DNA of 64,000 nt from Candidatus Handelsmanbacteria bacterium. GTDB lineage: Bacteria > Latescibacterota > UBA2968 > UBA8231. The stretch covers positions 1-64,000 of the forward strand of contig VGJS01000005.1 of NCBI GenBank assembly GCA_016867395.1. Direction: 5' to 3'. Shown here piece by piece: positions 6,232 to 16,139 of the stretch. The position numbers and the translations under genes were made by a program. Numbering within the stretch: position 1 is the stretch's first letter; each line of letters starts with the position of its first letter. The notes beneath the pieces were generated by a model. It searched no databases and had not been told where the DNA came from. It saw nothing but the letters and a program-made list of their open reading frames with translations.

Positions 6232-8750
6232 GCGCCTGGATTTTCCGCATGGCCTGGCGGGACAGCCGCGGGCATCGCCGCCGCTGGGGGCTGTACACCG
6301 CTGCCATCGGGGTGGGCATCGCCGCCCTGACCGCCCTGCGCAGCCTGGAGGCCAGCCTGGAGGAGAACCTCGACCAGCAGGCGGTCTCACTGCTGGGGGC
6401 TGACCTGCAGTTGGAGAGCGATCGCGCCTTCTCCGCCGAGGCCGAGGCCCTGATCGACTCCCTGGGCGGCAGGCAGGCCCGCCTGGTCGAGTTCACCTCC
6501 ATGATCCTGCTGCTCAAGAGCGGGGGCACCCGCCTGGTGCAGGTGCGCGCCCTGGAGGGGGATTTCCCCTTCTACGGCGATCTGCGCACCGAGCCGCCGG
6601 AGGCGGCCCGCAGTTTCCAGAGCAGCCATCAGGCCCTGGTGGACGAGGGGGTGCTGTTCCAGTTCGGGGCAGAGGTGGGGGATTCCCTGCGGGTGGGGGG
6701 CGTAGATTTCCGCATCGCCGGCCGGCTGCGGCATATCCCCGGCGAGACCGCCCTGCGTAGCGACGTGCAACCCCGGGTCTTCATCCCTCTGCAGTACCTG
6801 GCGGAGACCGGCCTGGTGCAGCGGGGCAGCCGCGTCGAGTACCAGGTGTTCCTCCGCTTCGACGACGGGCGCGATCCCGAGGAGTTGCGCGAGGGGATCG
6901 AGGCGCGCCTGGAGGAGATGGATATAGACGCCGACACCGCCGCGGATCGCCAGCGCCAGATGGGCCGCACCCTGGATAATCTCTACCGCTACCTGGGCCT
7001 GGGCAGCTTCGTCGCCCTGCTACTGGGCGCGGTGGGGGTGGCCAGCGCCATCCACCTGCACATCGGGCAGAAGCTCGAAACCGCGGCCCTGCTGCGCAGC
7101 CTGGGGGCCAGCGGCCGGCAGGGGGTGCTGATCTACCTGGTCCAGGCCGGGGCCATGGGGCTGACCGGGGCCCTGGTCGGGGCCCTGGCCGGATTGGCGT
7201 TCCTGGGGGCCCTGCCCGGGCTGCTGGGGGATTTTTTACCCATGCAGGTGGAGATCACCTGGTCTCTGCGGCCCGTGCCCGAGGGGGTGGGGGTAGGCAC
7301 CGGCATCGCCTTGCTCTTCGCCGCCCCGCCGCTCTTGGCCCTGCGACGGGTGTCGCCCCTGCTGGCGCTGCGCGCCTCGTGGGAGGAGGAGAAAAGCGCA
7401 GAGGGGCGGGGCTGGCGCCTGCTGCTGGGCGGCCTGGCCCTGGCCGGCACCCTCCTCTTGGCGCAGTTGCTCACCGGCCGGCCCGACCACGCCTTGTACT
7501 TCACCGGCGGCACCGCCCTGGCCCTGGCCCTCTTGGCCGGGGCCGCCGGCCTCTTGCGCTGGGGGGCGCGGCGCCTGGGCCCGGCGGCGGGCCGGTACGT
7601 CTGGCGGCAGGGGGTGGCCAACCTCTACCGGCCGCGCAATCAGACCCTGTTGTTGCTGGTCAGCCTGGGGCTGGGCACCTTCTTGGTGGCCTCCCTGTAT
7701 CTGGTGCAGACCTCGATCCTGGCCCATATCGACCGGGTGGGAGGCAAGGGCCAGCCCAACGCCGTGCTCTTCGACATCCAGAGCGACCAGCGCCAGCAGG
7801 TGGCGGGGCTGGTGGAGGAGCTGGACCTGCCGGTGCTGCAGCAGGTGCCCATCGTCGCCATGCACCTGGCCGAGGTAAAGGGCCGGCCCGTGGCGGAACT
7901 GGAACCGGAGCGGGGCCGCCGGGGCAGCAACTGGGCCCTGCGCCGCGAGTACCGCGCCACCTACCGCAGCGAGCTGACCCAGACCGAGACCCTGGTGGCC
8001 GGCCAGTGGCGCGGGCAGGTGGGGGGGGACACGGTCTTCGTCTCCCTGGAGGACGGGGTGGCCGGGGCCTTGCAGGTGGGGGTCGGGGATTCGCTGGTCT
8101 TCGACGTGCAGGGCGTGCCGGTGGCGGCGCGGGTGGGCAGCCTGCGGCGGGTGGACTGGCAGCGGATCATGCCCAATTTCCTGGTGGTGTTTCCGACCGG
8201 GGTGCTCGAAGAGGCGCCCCAGTTCCACGTGTTGGTCACCCGGGCCGAGGACAGCGCTGCCCGCGCCGAGTTGCAGCGGCGAGCGGTGGCGCAGTTTCCC
8301 AACCTCTCCATCATCGACCTGGACCTGATCCTGCGCACCGTGGACACGGTGCTGGGCAAGGTGGCCGCCGCGGCCCGTTACACCGCCCTGTTCAGCATCG
8401 GCACCGGGCTGCTGGTCATGGTCGCGGTGATCTCGGGCAGCCGGCTCCAGCGCAGCCGCGAGAGCGCCCTGTTGCGCACTCTGGGGGCCAGCCGCGGCCA
8501 GGTGGGTCGCATCGCCCTCATCGAGCACCTGCTCCTGGGCGGCCTGGCCAGCCTGGCCGGCCTGCTGCTGGCCCTGGCCGGGGGCTGGGGCCTGAGCCGC
8601 TTCGTCTTTGAGATCCCCTTCGCCCCGGCCTGGGGGCCGCTGCTGGCGGCCCTCTTCGCCGCCCCCCTGCTGACCGCTCTGGTCGGCGTGGCCGGCAGCG
8701 GGGCCGCCCGCGCCGCCCCGCCCCTGGAGGTGCTGCGCCGGGTCGATTGA
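6228..8750 (+). CDS. ABC transporter permease, YbbP-like with two FtsX domains
   Basis: An 840-residue permease with an N-terminal helix and large periplasmic loop, then an FtsX domain (helices near residues 255-400). A second helix pair and periplasmic region follow, then a second FtsX domain close to the end (about 710-840, with ESALLRTLGASRGQVGRIAL). The twin layout matches YbbP-type permeases. The ATG overlaps the ATPase stop. Partner and neighbours suggest movement of lipoprotein or lipid; the upstream phosphodiesterase hints at lipid turnover, but this is inference. The gene is intact, and a short palindrome follows its stop. Confidence 0.9.
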   Translation: MSAWIFRMAWRDSRGHRRRWGLYTAAIGVGIAALTALRSLEASLEENLDQQAVSLLGADLQLESDRAFSAEAEALIDSLGGRQARLVEFTSMILLLKSGGTRLVQVRALEGDFPFYGDLRTEPPEAARSFQSSHQALVDEGVLFQFGAEVGDSLRVGGVDFRIAGRLRHIPGETALRSDVQPRVFIPLQYLAETGLVQRGSRVEYQVFLRFDDGRDPEELREGIEARLEEMDIDADTAADRQRQMGRTLDNLYRYLGLGSFVALLLGAVGVASAIHLHIGQKLETAALLRSLGASGRQGVLIYLVQAGAMGLTGALVGALAGLAFLGALPGLLGDFLPMQVEITWSLRPVPEGVGVGTGIALLFAAPPLLALRRVSPLLALRASWEEEKSAEGRGWRLLLGGLALAGTLLLAQLLTGRPDHALYFTGGTALALALLAGAAGLLRWGARRLGPAAGRYVWRQGVANLYRPRNQTLLLLVSLGLGTFLVASLYLVQTSILAHIDRVGGKGQPNAVLFDIQSDQRQQVAGLVEELDLPVLQQVPIVAMHLAEVKGRPVAELEPERGRRGSNWALRREYRATYRSELTQTETLVAGQWRGQVGGDTVFVSLEDGVAGALQVGVGDSLVFDVQGVPVAARVGSLRRVDWQRIMPNFLVVFPTGVLEEAPQFHVLVTRAEDSAARAELQRRAVAQFPNLSIIDLDLILRTVDTVLGKVAAAARYTALFSIGTGLLVMVAVISGSRLQRSRESALLRTLGASRGQVGRIALIEHLLLGGLASLAGLLLALAGGWGLSRFVFEIPFAPAWGPLLAALFAAPLLTALVGVAGSGAARAAPPLEVLRRVD

Positions 8751-8752
8751 GG

Positions 8753-8766
8753 ACCGGGGCCCCGGT
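8753..8766 (+). terminator. Palindrome after the permease gene, possible terminator
   Basis: accggggccccggt is a perfect 14-bp palindrome 3 nt past the stop, followed by tttct. It could form a 5-bp stem with a 4-nt loop. The T tract is short, so this is a weak terminator at best. Confidence 0.35.
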
Positions 8767-8806
8767 TTCTAGCTTGTGGGGGATCAGGTGGTGCGTCATA
8801 GATTGA

Positions 8807-9058
8807 GCAGACGATTTGAAGAACGGGTTGTCCCAGGTCATCGTCGCCATCATCACCAGCCGAGTATTACGCGCCGGCCATCCGAGTCGGGTCACAGTGC
8901 AGCGCTCCACTACAGAAGGGCAACGATCTGGCCTGCTCACCGACTCGGTCGTGATGACGGACAATCCGGCAACGATCGCGGGGTCCCAGATCGACCGGGT
9001 TCTGGTGGGCGACTGGGAAACCCAGGTAAGTGCGGTGGTGGCGCCAACAGGCATCTGA
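8807..9058 (+). pseudogene. MazF/PemK-family toxin remnant lacking its N-terminus
   Basis: The frame encodes SQVIVAIITSRVLRAGHPSR, then a gap, then GLLTDSVVMTDNPATI and QIDRVL. These are the central and C-terminal conserved blocks of MazF-like endoribonuclease toxins (the AITS block, the GL..DS block and the final RVLG). The first 35-45 residues, with the GDVV..PF and RPAVV blocks, are missing, and a TGA at 8804 closes the frame upstream. The last residues after RVLV look garbled. No antitoxin gene is seen nearby. The rest of 8751-9188 shows nothing else recognisable. Confidence 0.65.
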
Positions 9059-9188
9059 GCGCCCTTCACGCCGCCTCCGCCCTGCTCAAGGCCGCCCATA
9101 CTCCCGCACCAGCCTGTACCCATGCCGGCCCCCCAGCCGGCAGAGCTGCTCCACCTCCCGCCGCCTCCGCCCCAATCGCCGGCATGCT

Positions 9189-10160
9189 TCAGCGCCGGGT
9201 CTTGGCCTCCCCCCAGGACTGCTCCTCAACGGGAGTGGCCGGCCTGGCGAGGGGGCCGATGTAGCCGGTGGACAGGGCCACCTCGTCGTACCAGACGGTG
9301 TTGTCCCGCTGCGCCTCGTGGATGTAGATGCCAAAGTCGATGCGCTTGGGCCGCACGTCCTCGGCAAGGCGCCAGCGGATACCCGTGAAGTGGAGGTAGA
9401 GTTGGCCGTCGATCCAGGCGGCCAACTCGCCGTTGGCCTGGCCCAGGTCATTGACCCGGATCATCTGTTCCAGGCAGTACCAGCGGTCGCGCTGGGGCAC
9501 CAGCCTTTGGTCGGAGGGGGGTTCGAGGAAGTTGCCCCAGTAGTGGCCGTCGGAGGAGACCTCCATGTCCACCCAGTAGGTGTAGAAATACATGTACCCG
9601 GGGGCCGGGTAGCGCTGCCAGTCGCGCCAGGGCTCAAAGGCGCAGGTGAAGCGGTCGTTGCCCTCGGGCCGGATGCCGGCCTGGCCCATGCCACCCCAGG
9701 GGTTGTCGCCGGCCACCCCAGCCAGGCCGCCGCCGGTGTGGTTGAGGTTGCCCTGGTCGTAGTCGGCGGCGAACTTGAGGTACCGCCGGAAGTAGACCAC
9801 CGGCTTCCCCTCCGGCCCGAACCAGTAGCTGGCCCCCGACCCGGATGAGGAGCCGCTGCTGGCCGGGGCGAAGCAGCGCAGCGCCCCGCTGCCCGCCGCC
9901 GCGCCCGCCTGGTGATCCACTTGCACCCACCCTTCGTTCCGCCCCCGGATCTCGAAGTAGCGGGTCAGTGAAGAGTCGCTCTCGAAGCCGTCGCGGAAGA
10001 AGACCACCCCCGGGGTTTCGAGGCGGGCCCGCTCCTGCGCGTCGGCCAGGGTGGTTTGGGTGGCTGCCACGGCGGCGAAGAGGGGCAGGTCCTGGGCCTG
10101 GGCGCAGCCGGCGCACAGGGCGGCCAGCAGGGCATCCTTCAGCCATGATCCTGGTCTCAT
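9189..10160 (-). CDS. Secreted polysaccharide lyase-like protein (lectin-type jelly roll)
   Basis: A 323-residue protein with a signal peptide (LKDALLAALCAGCAQAQD, cleavage near residue 23). The mature part contains FFRDGFESDSS, a RYLKFAADYDQGN block, GLAGVAGDNPWGGMGQAG, a YTYWVDMEV stretch and RIDFGIYIHEAQRD. It resembles the beta-jelly-roll fold of PL14/alginate-lyase-like or concanavalin-like secreted proteins, with many aromatic residues suited to sugar binding. No lyase active site can be named with certainty. It sits upstream in the same direction as two genes read toward the left, but 10161-10204 separates it from the esterase. A role in polysaccharide binding or cleavage is an inference. 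Confidence 0.55.
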   Translation of the reverse strand: MRPGSWLKDALLAALCAGCAQAQDLPLFAAVAATQTTLADAQERARLETPGVVFFRDGFESDSSLTRYFEIRGRNEGWVQVDHQAGAAAGSGALRCFAPASSGSSSGSGASYWFGPEGKPVVYFRRYLKFAADYDQGNLNHTGGGLAGVAGDNPWGGMGQAGIRPEGNDRFTCAFEPWRDWQRYPAPGYMYFYTYWVDMEVSSDGHYWGNFLEPPSDQRLVPQRDRWYCLEQMIRVNDLGQANGELAAWIDGQLYLHFTGIRWRLAEDVRPKRIDFGIYIHEAQRDNTVWYDEVALSTGYIGPLARPATPVEEQSWGEAKTRR

Positions 10161-10204
10161 CGTCGCCGCACCTTTCGCGGTTGGGTCCGTGTTCTGGGCC
10201 GAGA

Positions 10205-10849
10205 TCAGTTCCCGCGCCGCTGCCGCAGCACCGGTTCCAGGGTTTTCCAGACCGTGGCGGCGACATGGCGGTAACCCTCGGCGGTGGGGTGGATGCCGTC
10301 GGCCTGATTGAGTTCGGGCACACCGCCCACCCCCTCCAGCAGGAAGGGGATCAGAGCCGCCCCGTGGCGCTGGGCCAGGCGCGGGAAGAGGCCCTCGAAC
10401 TGGGCCGTGTACTCGGGGCCCAGGTTAGGCGGCAGGCGCATGCCGGCTAGCACCAGCGCGGCTTCGGGGTAGCGCTTCTTCACCGCCTCCAGGATGCCCT
10501 GCAGGTTGCGCTCGGTCTCGGAGGGGGGCACCCCCCGCAGGCCGTCGTTGGCCCCCAACCCCAGCACCAAGACGTCCACCCGGCGGCGTAGGACCCAGTT
10601 GATGCGCCGAAGCCCGGCGGCCGAGGTCTCACCGCTGAGGCCGGCGTTGACGGCCTGGAAGTACCAGCCCAGGGAGTCGAGGCGGTCTTGAATCAGGGCG
10701 GGAAAAGCCTGGTCCGGGTCGAGGCCGTACCCGGCGGTCAGGCTGTCCCCGAAGAAAAGGATCACCTTGTTCGAATCAGCGGGGGCCGCAGTGGCCGGCC
10801 CGCAGCAGAGCAGGGCAAGGAGGGCCCAACGGTACACTTGGGTGCTCAA
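10205..10849 (-). CDS. Secreted SGNH esterase (TesA/arylesterase-like)
   Basis: A 214-residue GDSL hydrolase with an N-terminal signal sequence (WALLALLCCGPATAAPAD). The SGNH blocks are present: catalytic Ser in FFGDSLTAGYGL, the oxyanion Gly in SGETSA, Asn in GLGANDGLRG and the Asp/His pair in DGIHPTAEGYRHVA. This arrangement matches TesA-type lysophospholipase/thioesterase/arylesterase proteins of the periplasm. Its ATG overlaps the stop of the upstream SGNH gene (ATGA), so two hydrolases of the same fold are coexpressed, one exported and one not. Confidence 0.88.
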   Translation of the reverse strand: MSTQVYRWALLALLCCGPATAAPADSNKVILFFGDSLTAGYGLDPDQAFPALIQDRLDSLGWYFQAVNAGLSGETSAAGLRRINWVLRRRVDVLVLGLGANDGLRGVPPSETERNLQGILEAVKKRYPEAALVLAGMRLPPNLGPEYTAQFEGLFPRLAQRHGAALIPFLLEGVGGVPELNQADGIHPTAEGYRHVAATVWKTLEPVLRQRRGN

Positions 10850-11496
10850 GGGGCGTCGGTCAGGGTGTCCATCAGGGCCTGGGCGATGACGGTGTGGCCG
10901 GCGAGGTTGGGGTGTACCGGCTCGGGGCAGAAGGTGTCGGCGTCGCGGTATTTCAGGTGCTGCTGGAAGATCTCGTGCAGGTGGACCAGCCGGGTGTTGT
11001 ACTGGGCGCTCATCTTCTCGACGGTCTCGATGTAGCGGGGGATGAGGTCCAGCACCTGGCTGCGGAAGGTCTGGCCGGAGCGGTCGGTGGAGATGTAGAA
11101 GGGAGTGAGGAGGACGATCTTGCAGCCCAGTTCGCGTTTGGTCAGTTCCATCACCTCGGCATAGATGCGGGCAAAGAGTTCGGGGCTGACCCCGCCCTCA
11201 GCCCCGCGCAGGTGGCTGTGCAGGTCGTTGATGCCGATCTTGAGCGACAGGACATCGGGGCGGTGGTAGAGCACGTCGTCGGCCCAGCGCTCCTTCAGGT
11301 CGGTGATCCGGTTGCCGCCGATGCCCTTGTTGATATAGGGGATCTTCCGTTCGGGCCACCGGGCGGTGGCCAGTTCGGTGAAGATCCGCACGTACCCGTT
11401 GCCCAGAGGGGCTTCCACCCCGCGCCGGCCGCAGTCGGTGATGCTGTCGCCGATGAAGAGCATCCGCTCTCCGTCCTCGATCCATAGTGCGCCCAT
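10846..11496 (-). CDS. SGNH/GDSL hydrolase
   Basis: A 216-residue cytoplasmic-looking hydrolase. The blocks are Ser in MLFIGDSITDCGRRG, Gly in NKGIGGNRITDL, Asn in KIGINDLHSHL and Asp/His in CPEPVHPNLAGHTVIAQAL. It belongs to the carbohydrate-esterase-like SGNH proteins that remove acetyl or other acyl groups from sugars. The start at 11496 is preceded by AAGGAGG at correct spacing; ten further codons are open upstream but unlikely to be used. No signal peptide is seen, unlike its overlapping partner. Confidence 0.87.
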   Translation of the reverse strand: MGALWIEDGERMLFIGDSITDCGRRGVEAPLGNGYVRIFTELATARWPERKIPYINKGIGGNRITDLKERWADDVLYHRPDVLSLKIGINDLHSHLRGAEGGVSPELFARIYAEVMELTKRELGCKIVLLTPFYISTDRSGQTFRSQVLDLIPRYIETVEKMSAQYNTRLVHLHEIFQQHLKYRDADTFCPEPVHPNLAGHTVIAQALMDTLTDAP

Positions 11497-11668
11497 CGTT
11501 CCTCCTTGTCGTCGGTCTGGTGCCATCCGGCGGGCCGCCGGCGGGCTCTAACTTAGAAAAAACCGCCGCTGCCGGCCATCGCCGTCACCCAGCTGGCGGG
11601 TGCCGCCACTTGCCGCTGTCCGGGGGCCCACCGCTTACCGATTTGTCTAGAGAATCAGGGCCTGGCAC

Positions 11669-11695
11669 GGAACCTGCTCTGGCCCAGGTCTATAA
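11669..11695 (+). promoter_or_regulatory. Possible promoter of the export operon
   Basis: GGAACC (11669-11674) and CTATAA (11690-11695) are separated by 15 bp, in the 283-bp gap before the adaptor gene. GGAAC-type -35 boxes are typical of ECF sigma factors. The site is only a pattern match. The remainder of 11497-11778 shows no gene. Confidence 0.3.
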
Positions 11696-11778
11696 AAAAC
11701 ATGAAACACTGCTCCGCTCTTTCCCGTCACATCTAGCAACCGCACGCTGCCGACTCCGGCCGAACCGGGAGCCCATCC

Positions 11779-12876
11779 ATGAAAAAACTGCTCGTCATCC
11801 TTATCGCGCTGGCCCTGGCCGGCGGGGGTGCGTACGCCTACTTCTCCCTCTCCGAACCGGACCCGGCCAAGGGACCCAAGACCGTGGCGGTCAGCCGGGG
11901 GACCATCGTCGAGAAGGCCCTGGCCATGGGCGAGATCGTGCCCCGCCACGAGGTGGCGGTCAAGTCCAAGATCTCCGGCACCGTGGCCAGGCTCTTTGTC
12001 GAGGACGGCGACCCGGTGCGCGAGGGGGAGCCGCTGCTGGAGGTGAAGCCCTCGCCCACGCCCCTGGAGTACGCCCAGGCCAAGCGAACCCTGGAGATGC
12101 GCCTGCTGGTCGAAGAGCAGCGCCAGGCCGATCTGGAGCGGACCAAGGGACTGCTCGAACGGGGCATGGTCTCCCAATCCGAATACGACCGGGCGCGCGA
12201 GGCCTTTGAGCAGGCCTCCCTCCAACGCCGCCTCGCCGAGGAGGAGTTGGCCATCCTCGACAAGGGCAAGGCGGTGGTGGCCGGCCGCGCGGTGGAGAGC
12301 CTGATCCTCAGCCCGGTGGCCGGCAGCATCCTCAAGCTCAACGTGGCGGTGGGTGATCCGGTGGTGCCCCTCACCTCGTACCAGCCGGGCACCGAATTGC
12401 TGACCATGGCCGACATGACGGACCTGCTCTTCAAAGGCACGGTGGACGAGATCGACGTGGGCAAGATTCGCGAGGGCATGCCCGTTGAGCTGAAGGTAGG
12501 TGCCTTCCCGGACAAATTGGTCCAGGGCGTGCTCTCGCGTATTTCCCTCAAGTCACAGAAGAAGGACAACGCCACGGTCTTCGAGGTGGAGATCACCCAG
12601 TTGGAGGTGCCCGAAGGCATGGTGCTGCGCGCCGGGTACTCGGCCAATGCCGACGTCGTCATCCGGCGGGCAGCCGACGTGCTCCTCTTGCCCGAGCGGG
12701 TGGTGGAGTTCCGGGGGGATTCGACCCTGGTGCGCCTGCCCCCCCTCGCCCTGGACGCCACCCCCGAGGAGAAGCCCATCCAGGTGGGTATGTCGGACGG
12801 GATCAGCCTGGAGGTGAAGGGCGGGCTGCAGGAAGGGGACGTGGTGCTGGAGAAGGAAGTCCGGGAGATCAAGTAG
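11779..12876 (+). CDS. Periplasmic adaptor subunit (MacA/HlyD family)
   Basis: A 365-residue membrane-fusion protein that should bridge inner-membrane permeases and an outer-membrane TolC channel. It has an N-terminal anchor (LLVILIALALAGGGAYAYF), a lipoyl-like half-motif (PRHEVAVKSKISGTVARLF, about residues 55-75), a coiled-coil hairpin rich in E, R and Q (about 100-170), the second lipoyl half (ESLILSPVAGSILKLNVAVG) and beta-barrel and membrane-proximal domains. It starts a same-strand run of adaptor, two permeases, ATPase, TolC and repeat protein. The start ATG is clear although its ribosome site is weak (GGGAGC). Confidence 0.9.
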   Translation: MKKLLVILIALALAGGGAYAYFSLSEPDPAKGPKTVAVSRGTIVEKALAMGEIVPRHEVAVKSKISGTVARLFVEDGDPVREGEPLLEVKPSPTPLEYAQAKRTLEMRLLVEEQRQADLERTKGLLERGMVSQSEYDRAREAFEQASLQRRLAEEELAILDKGKAVVAGRAVESLILSPVAGSILKLNVAVGDPVVPLTSYQPGTELLTMADMTDLLFKGTVDEIDVGKIREGMPVELKVGAFPDKLVQGVLSRISLKSQKKDNATVFEVEITQLEVPEGMVLRAGYSANADVVIRRAADVLLLPERVVEFRGDSTLVRLPPLALDATPEEKPIQVGMSDGISLEVKGGLQEGDVVLEKEVREIK

Positions 12877-12940
12877 GGGCAGGTCTCAGACCAGCCCCTG
12901 GCAGCGGCCACTCTGATAAGGAAATGCGAGAGAAGCCCCA

Positions 12941-14173
12941 ATGTACCTGGCTGAACTGATCTCCCAATTCCTGCGCGACATGCGCGCCCGCAAGCTGCGC
13001 ACCCTCCTGGCGATGTTCGGGATCGCCTGGGGCACGGTGGCGGTGGTGCTGCTTCTGGCCATCGGCGGGGCCTTCCACGCCGCCTCCAGCAAGGCCATGC
13101 ACGGCATGGGCGAAAGCATCGTAATCATCTGGCCCTCGCGCACCACCAAGCCTTTCGAGGGGTTGCAGCCGGGCCGGCTGGTGCAGATGAAATCCAGTGA
13201 CGTAATCGAGATGGGACAAGCCCTGCCGCAGATCCTGCGCGCCTCCCCCGAACTGACCCACGGGGAGGGCACCCTGACCAATGGCGACCACCGGGTCAAG
13301 GCTTCGGTGGCCGGGGTGGTCCCCGAGTACGAGTTGATGCGAAACATGATTCCCGTGTTGGGCGGACGTTTCCTCAACAGCCCGGACATGGCAGAGCGCC
13401 GGCGGGTGGTCTTTCTGGGCGACACCCTGGCCAAGAAGCTCTTCCCCCAGGAGGAGGCCGTGGGCCGGACGGTGCTGGTGGACGGCCGTCCCTTCACCGT
13501 GATCGGGGTGCTCCAGAAGAAGATCCAGAGTTCGAGTTACTCCGGCCCCGACGCCGACCGCGCCTTCATCCCCTACACCACCTTCATCGCCATCTGGGGC
13601 GACTGGAACGTCGACAATGTCCTGGTGCAGCCAAACCCTCCCCGGGACTCGGAGGGGATGAAGAAGGCCATCTACACCTACCTGGGGCAGAAGTACCGGT
13701 TCGACCCTGGGGACGAGGGGGCCCTGGGGATGTGGGACACGGTGGAGCGGGACCGCTTCACCGACTGGTTCTTCTGGGGCCTGCAGGCTTTCCTGGGCCT
13801 GGCCGGGGCCCTGACCCTTGGGGCGGGAGGCATCGGGGTGGCCAATGTGATGTTCCTGATCATCCGCGAGCGCACCCGCGAGATCGGCGTGCGCATGGCG
13901 GTGGGGGCCCAGGAGTGGCACATCATGGGGCAGGTGATGCTGGAGGCCCTGCTGATCGTGGGCCTGGGCGGTTCGGCCGGATTCCTCTTCTCGGCCCTGG
14001 TCATCTGGGTCCTGCAGGTGGCCCCCCTGCCCGAGTGGCTGGGCAACCCAGAGCTTTCCCCCCTCGCCGCCCTGTCCACCTTAGGGGTGCTGTCGCTGGT
14101 GGGCGTGCTGGCGGGTTATTTCCCGGCCCGGCGCGCCGCGCGCATGGACCCGGTCCGGGCCCTGGGGTTCTGA
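12941..14173 (+). CDS. MacB-type ABC permease, first of two
   Basis: A 410-residue permease. It has one N-terminal helix (LRTLLAMFGIAWGTVAVVLLL), a large periplasmic MacB_PCD domain (about residues 50-280) and a C-terminal FtsX domain with three helices (GVANVMFLIIRERTREIGVR near 310 and the closing block GYFPARRAARMDPVRALGF). Unlike E. coli MacB, the ATPase is a separate gene downstream. Only 3 nt separate it from a second, similar permease, so the exporter is probably a heterodimer. Confidence 0.92.
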   Translation: MYLAELISQFLRDMRARKLRTLLAMFGIAWGTVAVVLLLAIGGAFHAASSKAMHGMGESIVIIWPSRTTKPFEGLQPGRLVQMKSSDVIEMGQALPQILRASPELTHGEGTLTNGDHRVKASVAGVVPEYELMRNMIPVLGGRFLNSPDMAERRRVVFLGDTLAKKLFPQEEAVGRTVLVDGRPFTVIGVLQKKIQSSSYSGPDADRAFIPYTTFIAIWGDWNVDNVLVQPNPPRDSEGMKKAIYTYLGQKYRFDPGDEGALGMWDTVERDRFTDWFFWGLQAFLGLAGALTLGAGGIGVANVMFLIIRERTREIGVRMAVGAQEWHIMGQVMLEALLIVGLGGSAGFLFSALVIWVLQVAPLPEWLGNPELSPLAALSTLGVLSLVGVLAGYFPARRAARMDPVRALGF

Positions 14174-14176
14174 GCC

Positions 14177-15421
14177 ATGCTGCCGGTGGGCCACGTCTTC
14201 AAGGAGCTCTTCGCCGAGCGCACCCGGGTGCTGCTGACCATCCTGGCCATAGCCTGGGGCACGGCCTCCATCACCGTGATGCTGGCCCTGGGCGAGGGGT
14301 TGCGCACGGTCTTCGGCCGCTCCATGCGCGGCATGGGAGAGGGCATCCTCATCGTCTGGCCCGGCCAGACCTCCAGGGCGTACGGCGGGGTGCCCGCAGG
14401 CCAGGGCCTGCCCCTGGACCGGGACGACCGGGACCAGTTCCGGGCCGCCATCCCCCAGATCGCCTCCCTCAGCGGCGAGTACACCACCTGGCGGCAGATC
14501 AAGAAGGGCAGGAATCTGCGCACCGGCCGCATCGCCGGCATCGACCCCGAATACGGCCCCATGCGCAACATCATCCCCCAGGCCGGGGGCCGCTTCATCG
14601 ACCCCCTCGACATCCAGCAGCGCCGGCGGGTGATCGTCCTGGGCCCCCAGGTGAGCAAGGAACTCTTTGGCGAGGGGGCCGACCCGGTGGCCCAGTACGT
14701 GGAGGTGGAGGGCCAGCCCTTCTTGGTGGTGGGGTTGATGCAGAAGAAGTACCAGACCTCCTCGTACGGCAGCCCGGACCGGGAGGCGTGCTGGATTCCC
14801 GCCTCCACCTTTGAGACCCTCTACAACCGCCGCCACTACGAAAATCTGGTCCTCAAACCCCGCCAGCCCGGGGACATGGAGGGGATCAAGACCCGGCTGC
14901 GCGAGTTGAAGGCGCAGCGCCACGGGGCCGACCCCGCCGACGCGGAACTGACCCGTTTCTGGGACACCCTGGAGATGCAGGAGATCTCGGGCAATGTCTT
15001 CTCCGGGTTGCAGGTGGTGCTGGGCATCATCGGCGGCCTGACCCTGATCGTGGCCGGGGTGGGCATCGCCAACGTGATGTACGTCTCGGTGAGCAACGCC
15101 ACCCGCGACATCGGCATTCGCATGGCCGTGGGGGCGCGCGACTACCAGGTGCTGGGGCAGTACGTGCTGGAGGGTCTCTTGGCCACGGCCATCGGCGGGA
15201 CCATTGGCCTGGGCTTCAGCCAGGGGGTGATCTGGGCGGTGGAGCAGATCCCCATGCAGGGGGAGTTCTTCGAGTACGTGGGCCGGCCGGTGCCGGTGCT
15301 CTCGCTGGAGGTAGCCCTGATCGTTGTCGGGGTCCTGGGCCTGATCGGGCTTCTGGCCGGCTTCTTCCCGGCCCGCCGCGCCGCCGGGGTGGACCCGGCC
15401 GAGGCCCTGCGCTACGAATAG
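14177..15421 (+). CDS. MacB-type ABC permease, second of two
   Basis: A 414-residue paralogue of the preceding permease with the same order: N-terminal helix (RVLLTILAIAWGTASITVML), periplasmic PCD domain with RIAGIDPEYGPMRNIIPQAG, and a C-terminal FtsX domain with GVGIANVMYVSVSNATRDIG and the ending FPARRAAGVDPAEALRYE. The two copies align through the core and probably arose by tandem duplication. A ribosome site is not obvious; coupling to the upstream stop is likely. Confidence 0.92.
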   Translation: MLPVGHVFKELFAERTRVLLTILAIAWGTASITVMLALGEGLRTVFGRSMRGMGEGILIVWPGQTSRAYGGVPAGQGLPLDRDDRDQFRAAIPQIASLSGEYTTWRQIKKGRNLRTGRIAGIDPEYGPMRNIIPQAGGRFIDPLDIQQRRRVIVLGPQVSKELFGEGADPVAQYVEVEGQPFLVVGLMQKKYQTSSYGSPDREACWIPASTFETLYNRRHYENLVLKPRQPGDMEGIKTRLRELKAQRHGADPADAELTRFWDTLEMQEISGNVFSGLQVVLGIIGGLTLIVAGVGIANVMYVSVSNATRDIGIRMAVGARDYQVLGQYVLEGLLATAIGGTIGLGFSQGVIWAVEQIPMQGEFFEYVGRPVPVLSLEVALIVVGVLGLIGLLAGFFPARRAAGVDPAEALRYE

Positions 15422-15430
15422 GAGACTGCC

Positions 15431-16126
<696 letters not shown>

Positions 16127-16139
16127 AAAGAGGTACGCC

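Noticed and set aside
7236-8528. 430-codon reverse frame inside the YbbP-like permease
   Set aside because: Shadow of a conserved gene, and rich in histidine and glutamine without motifs.
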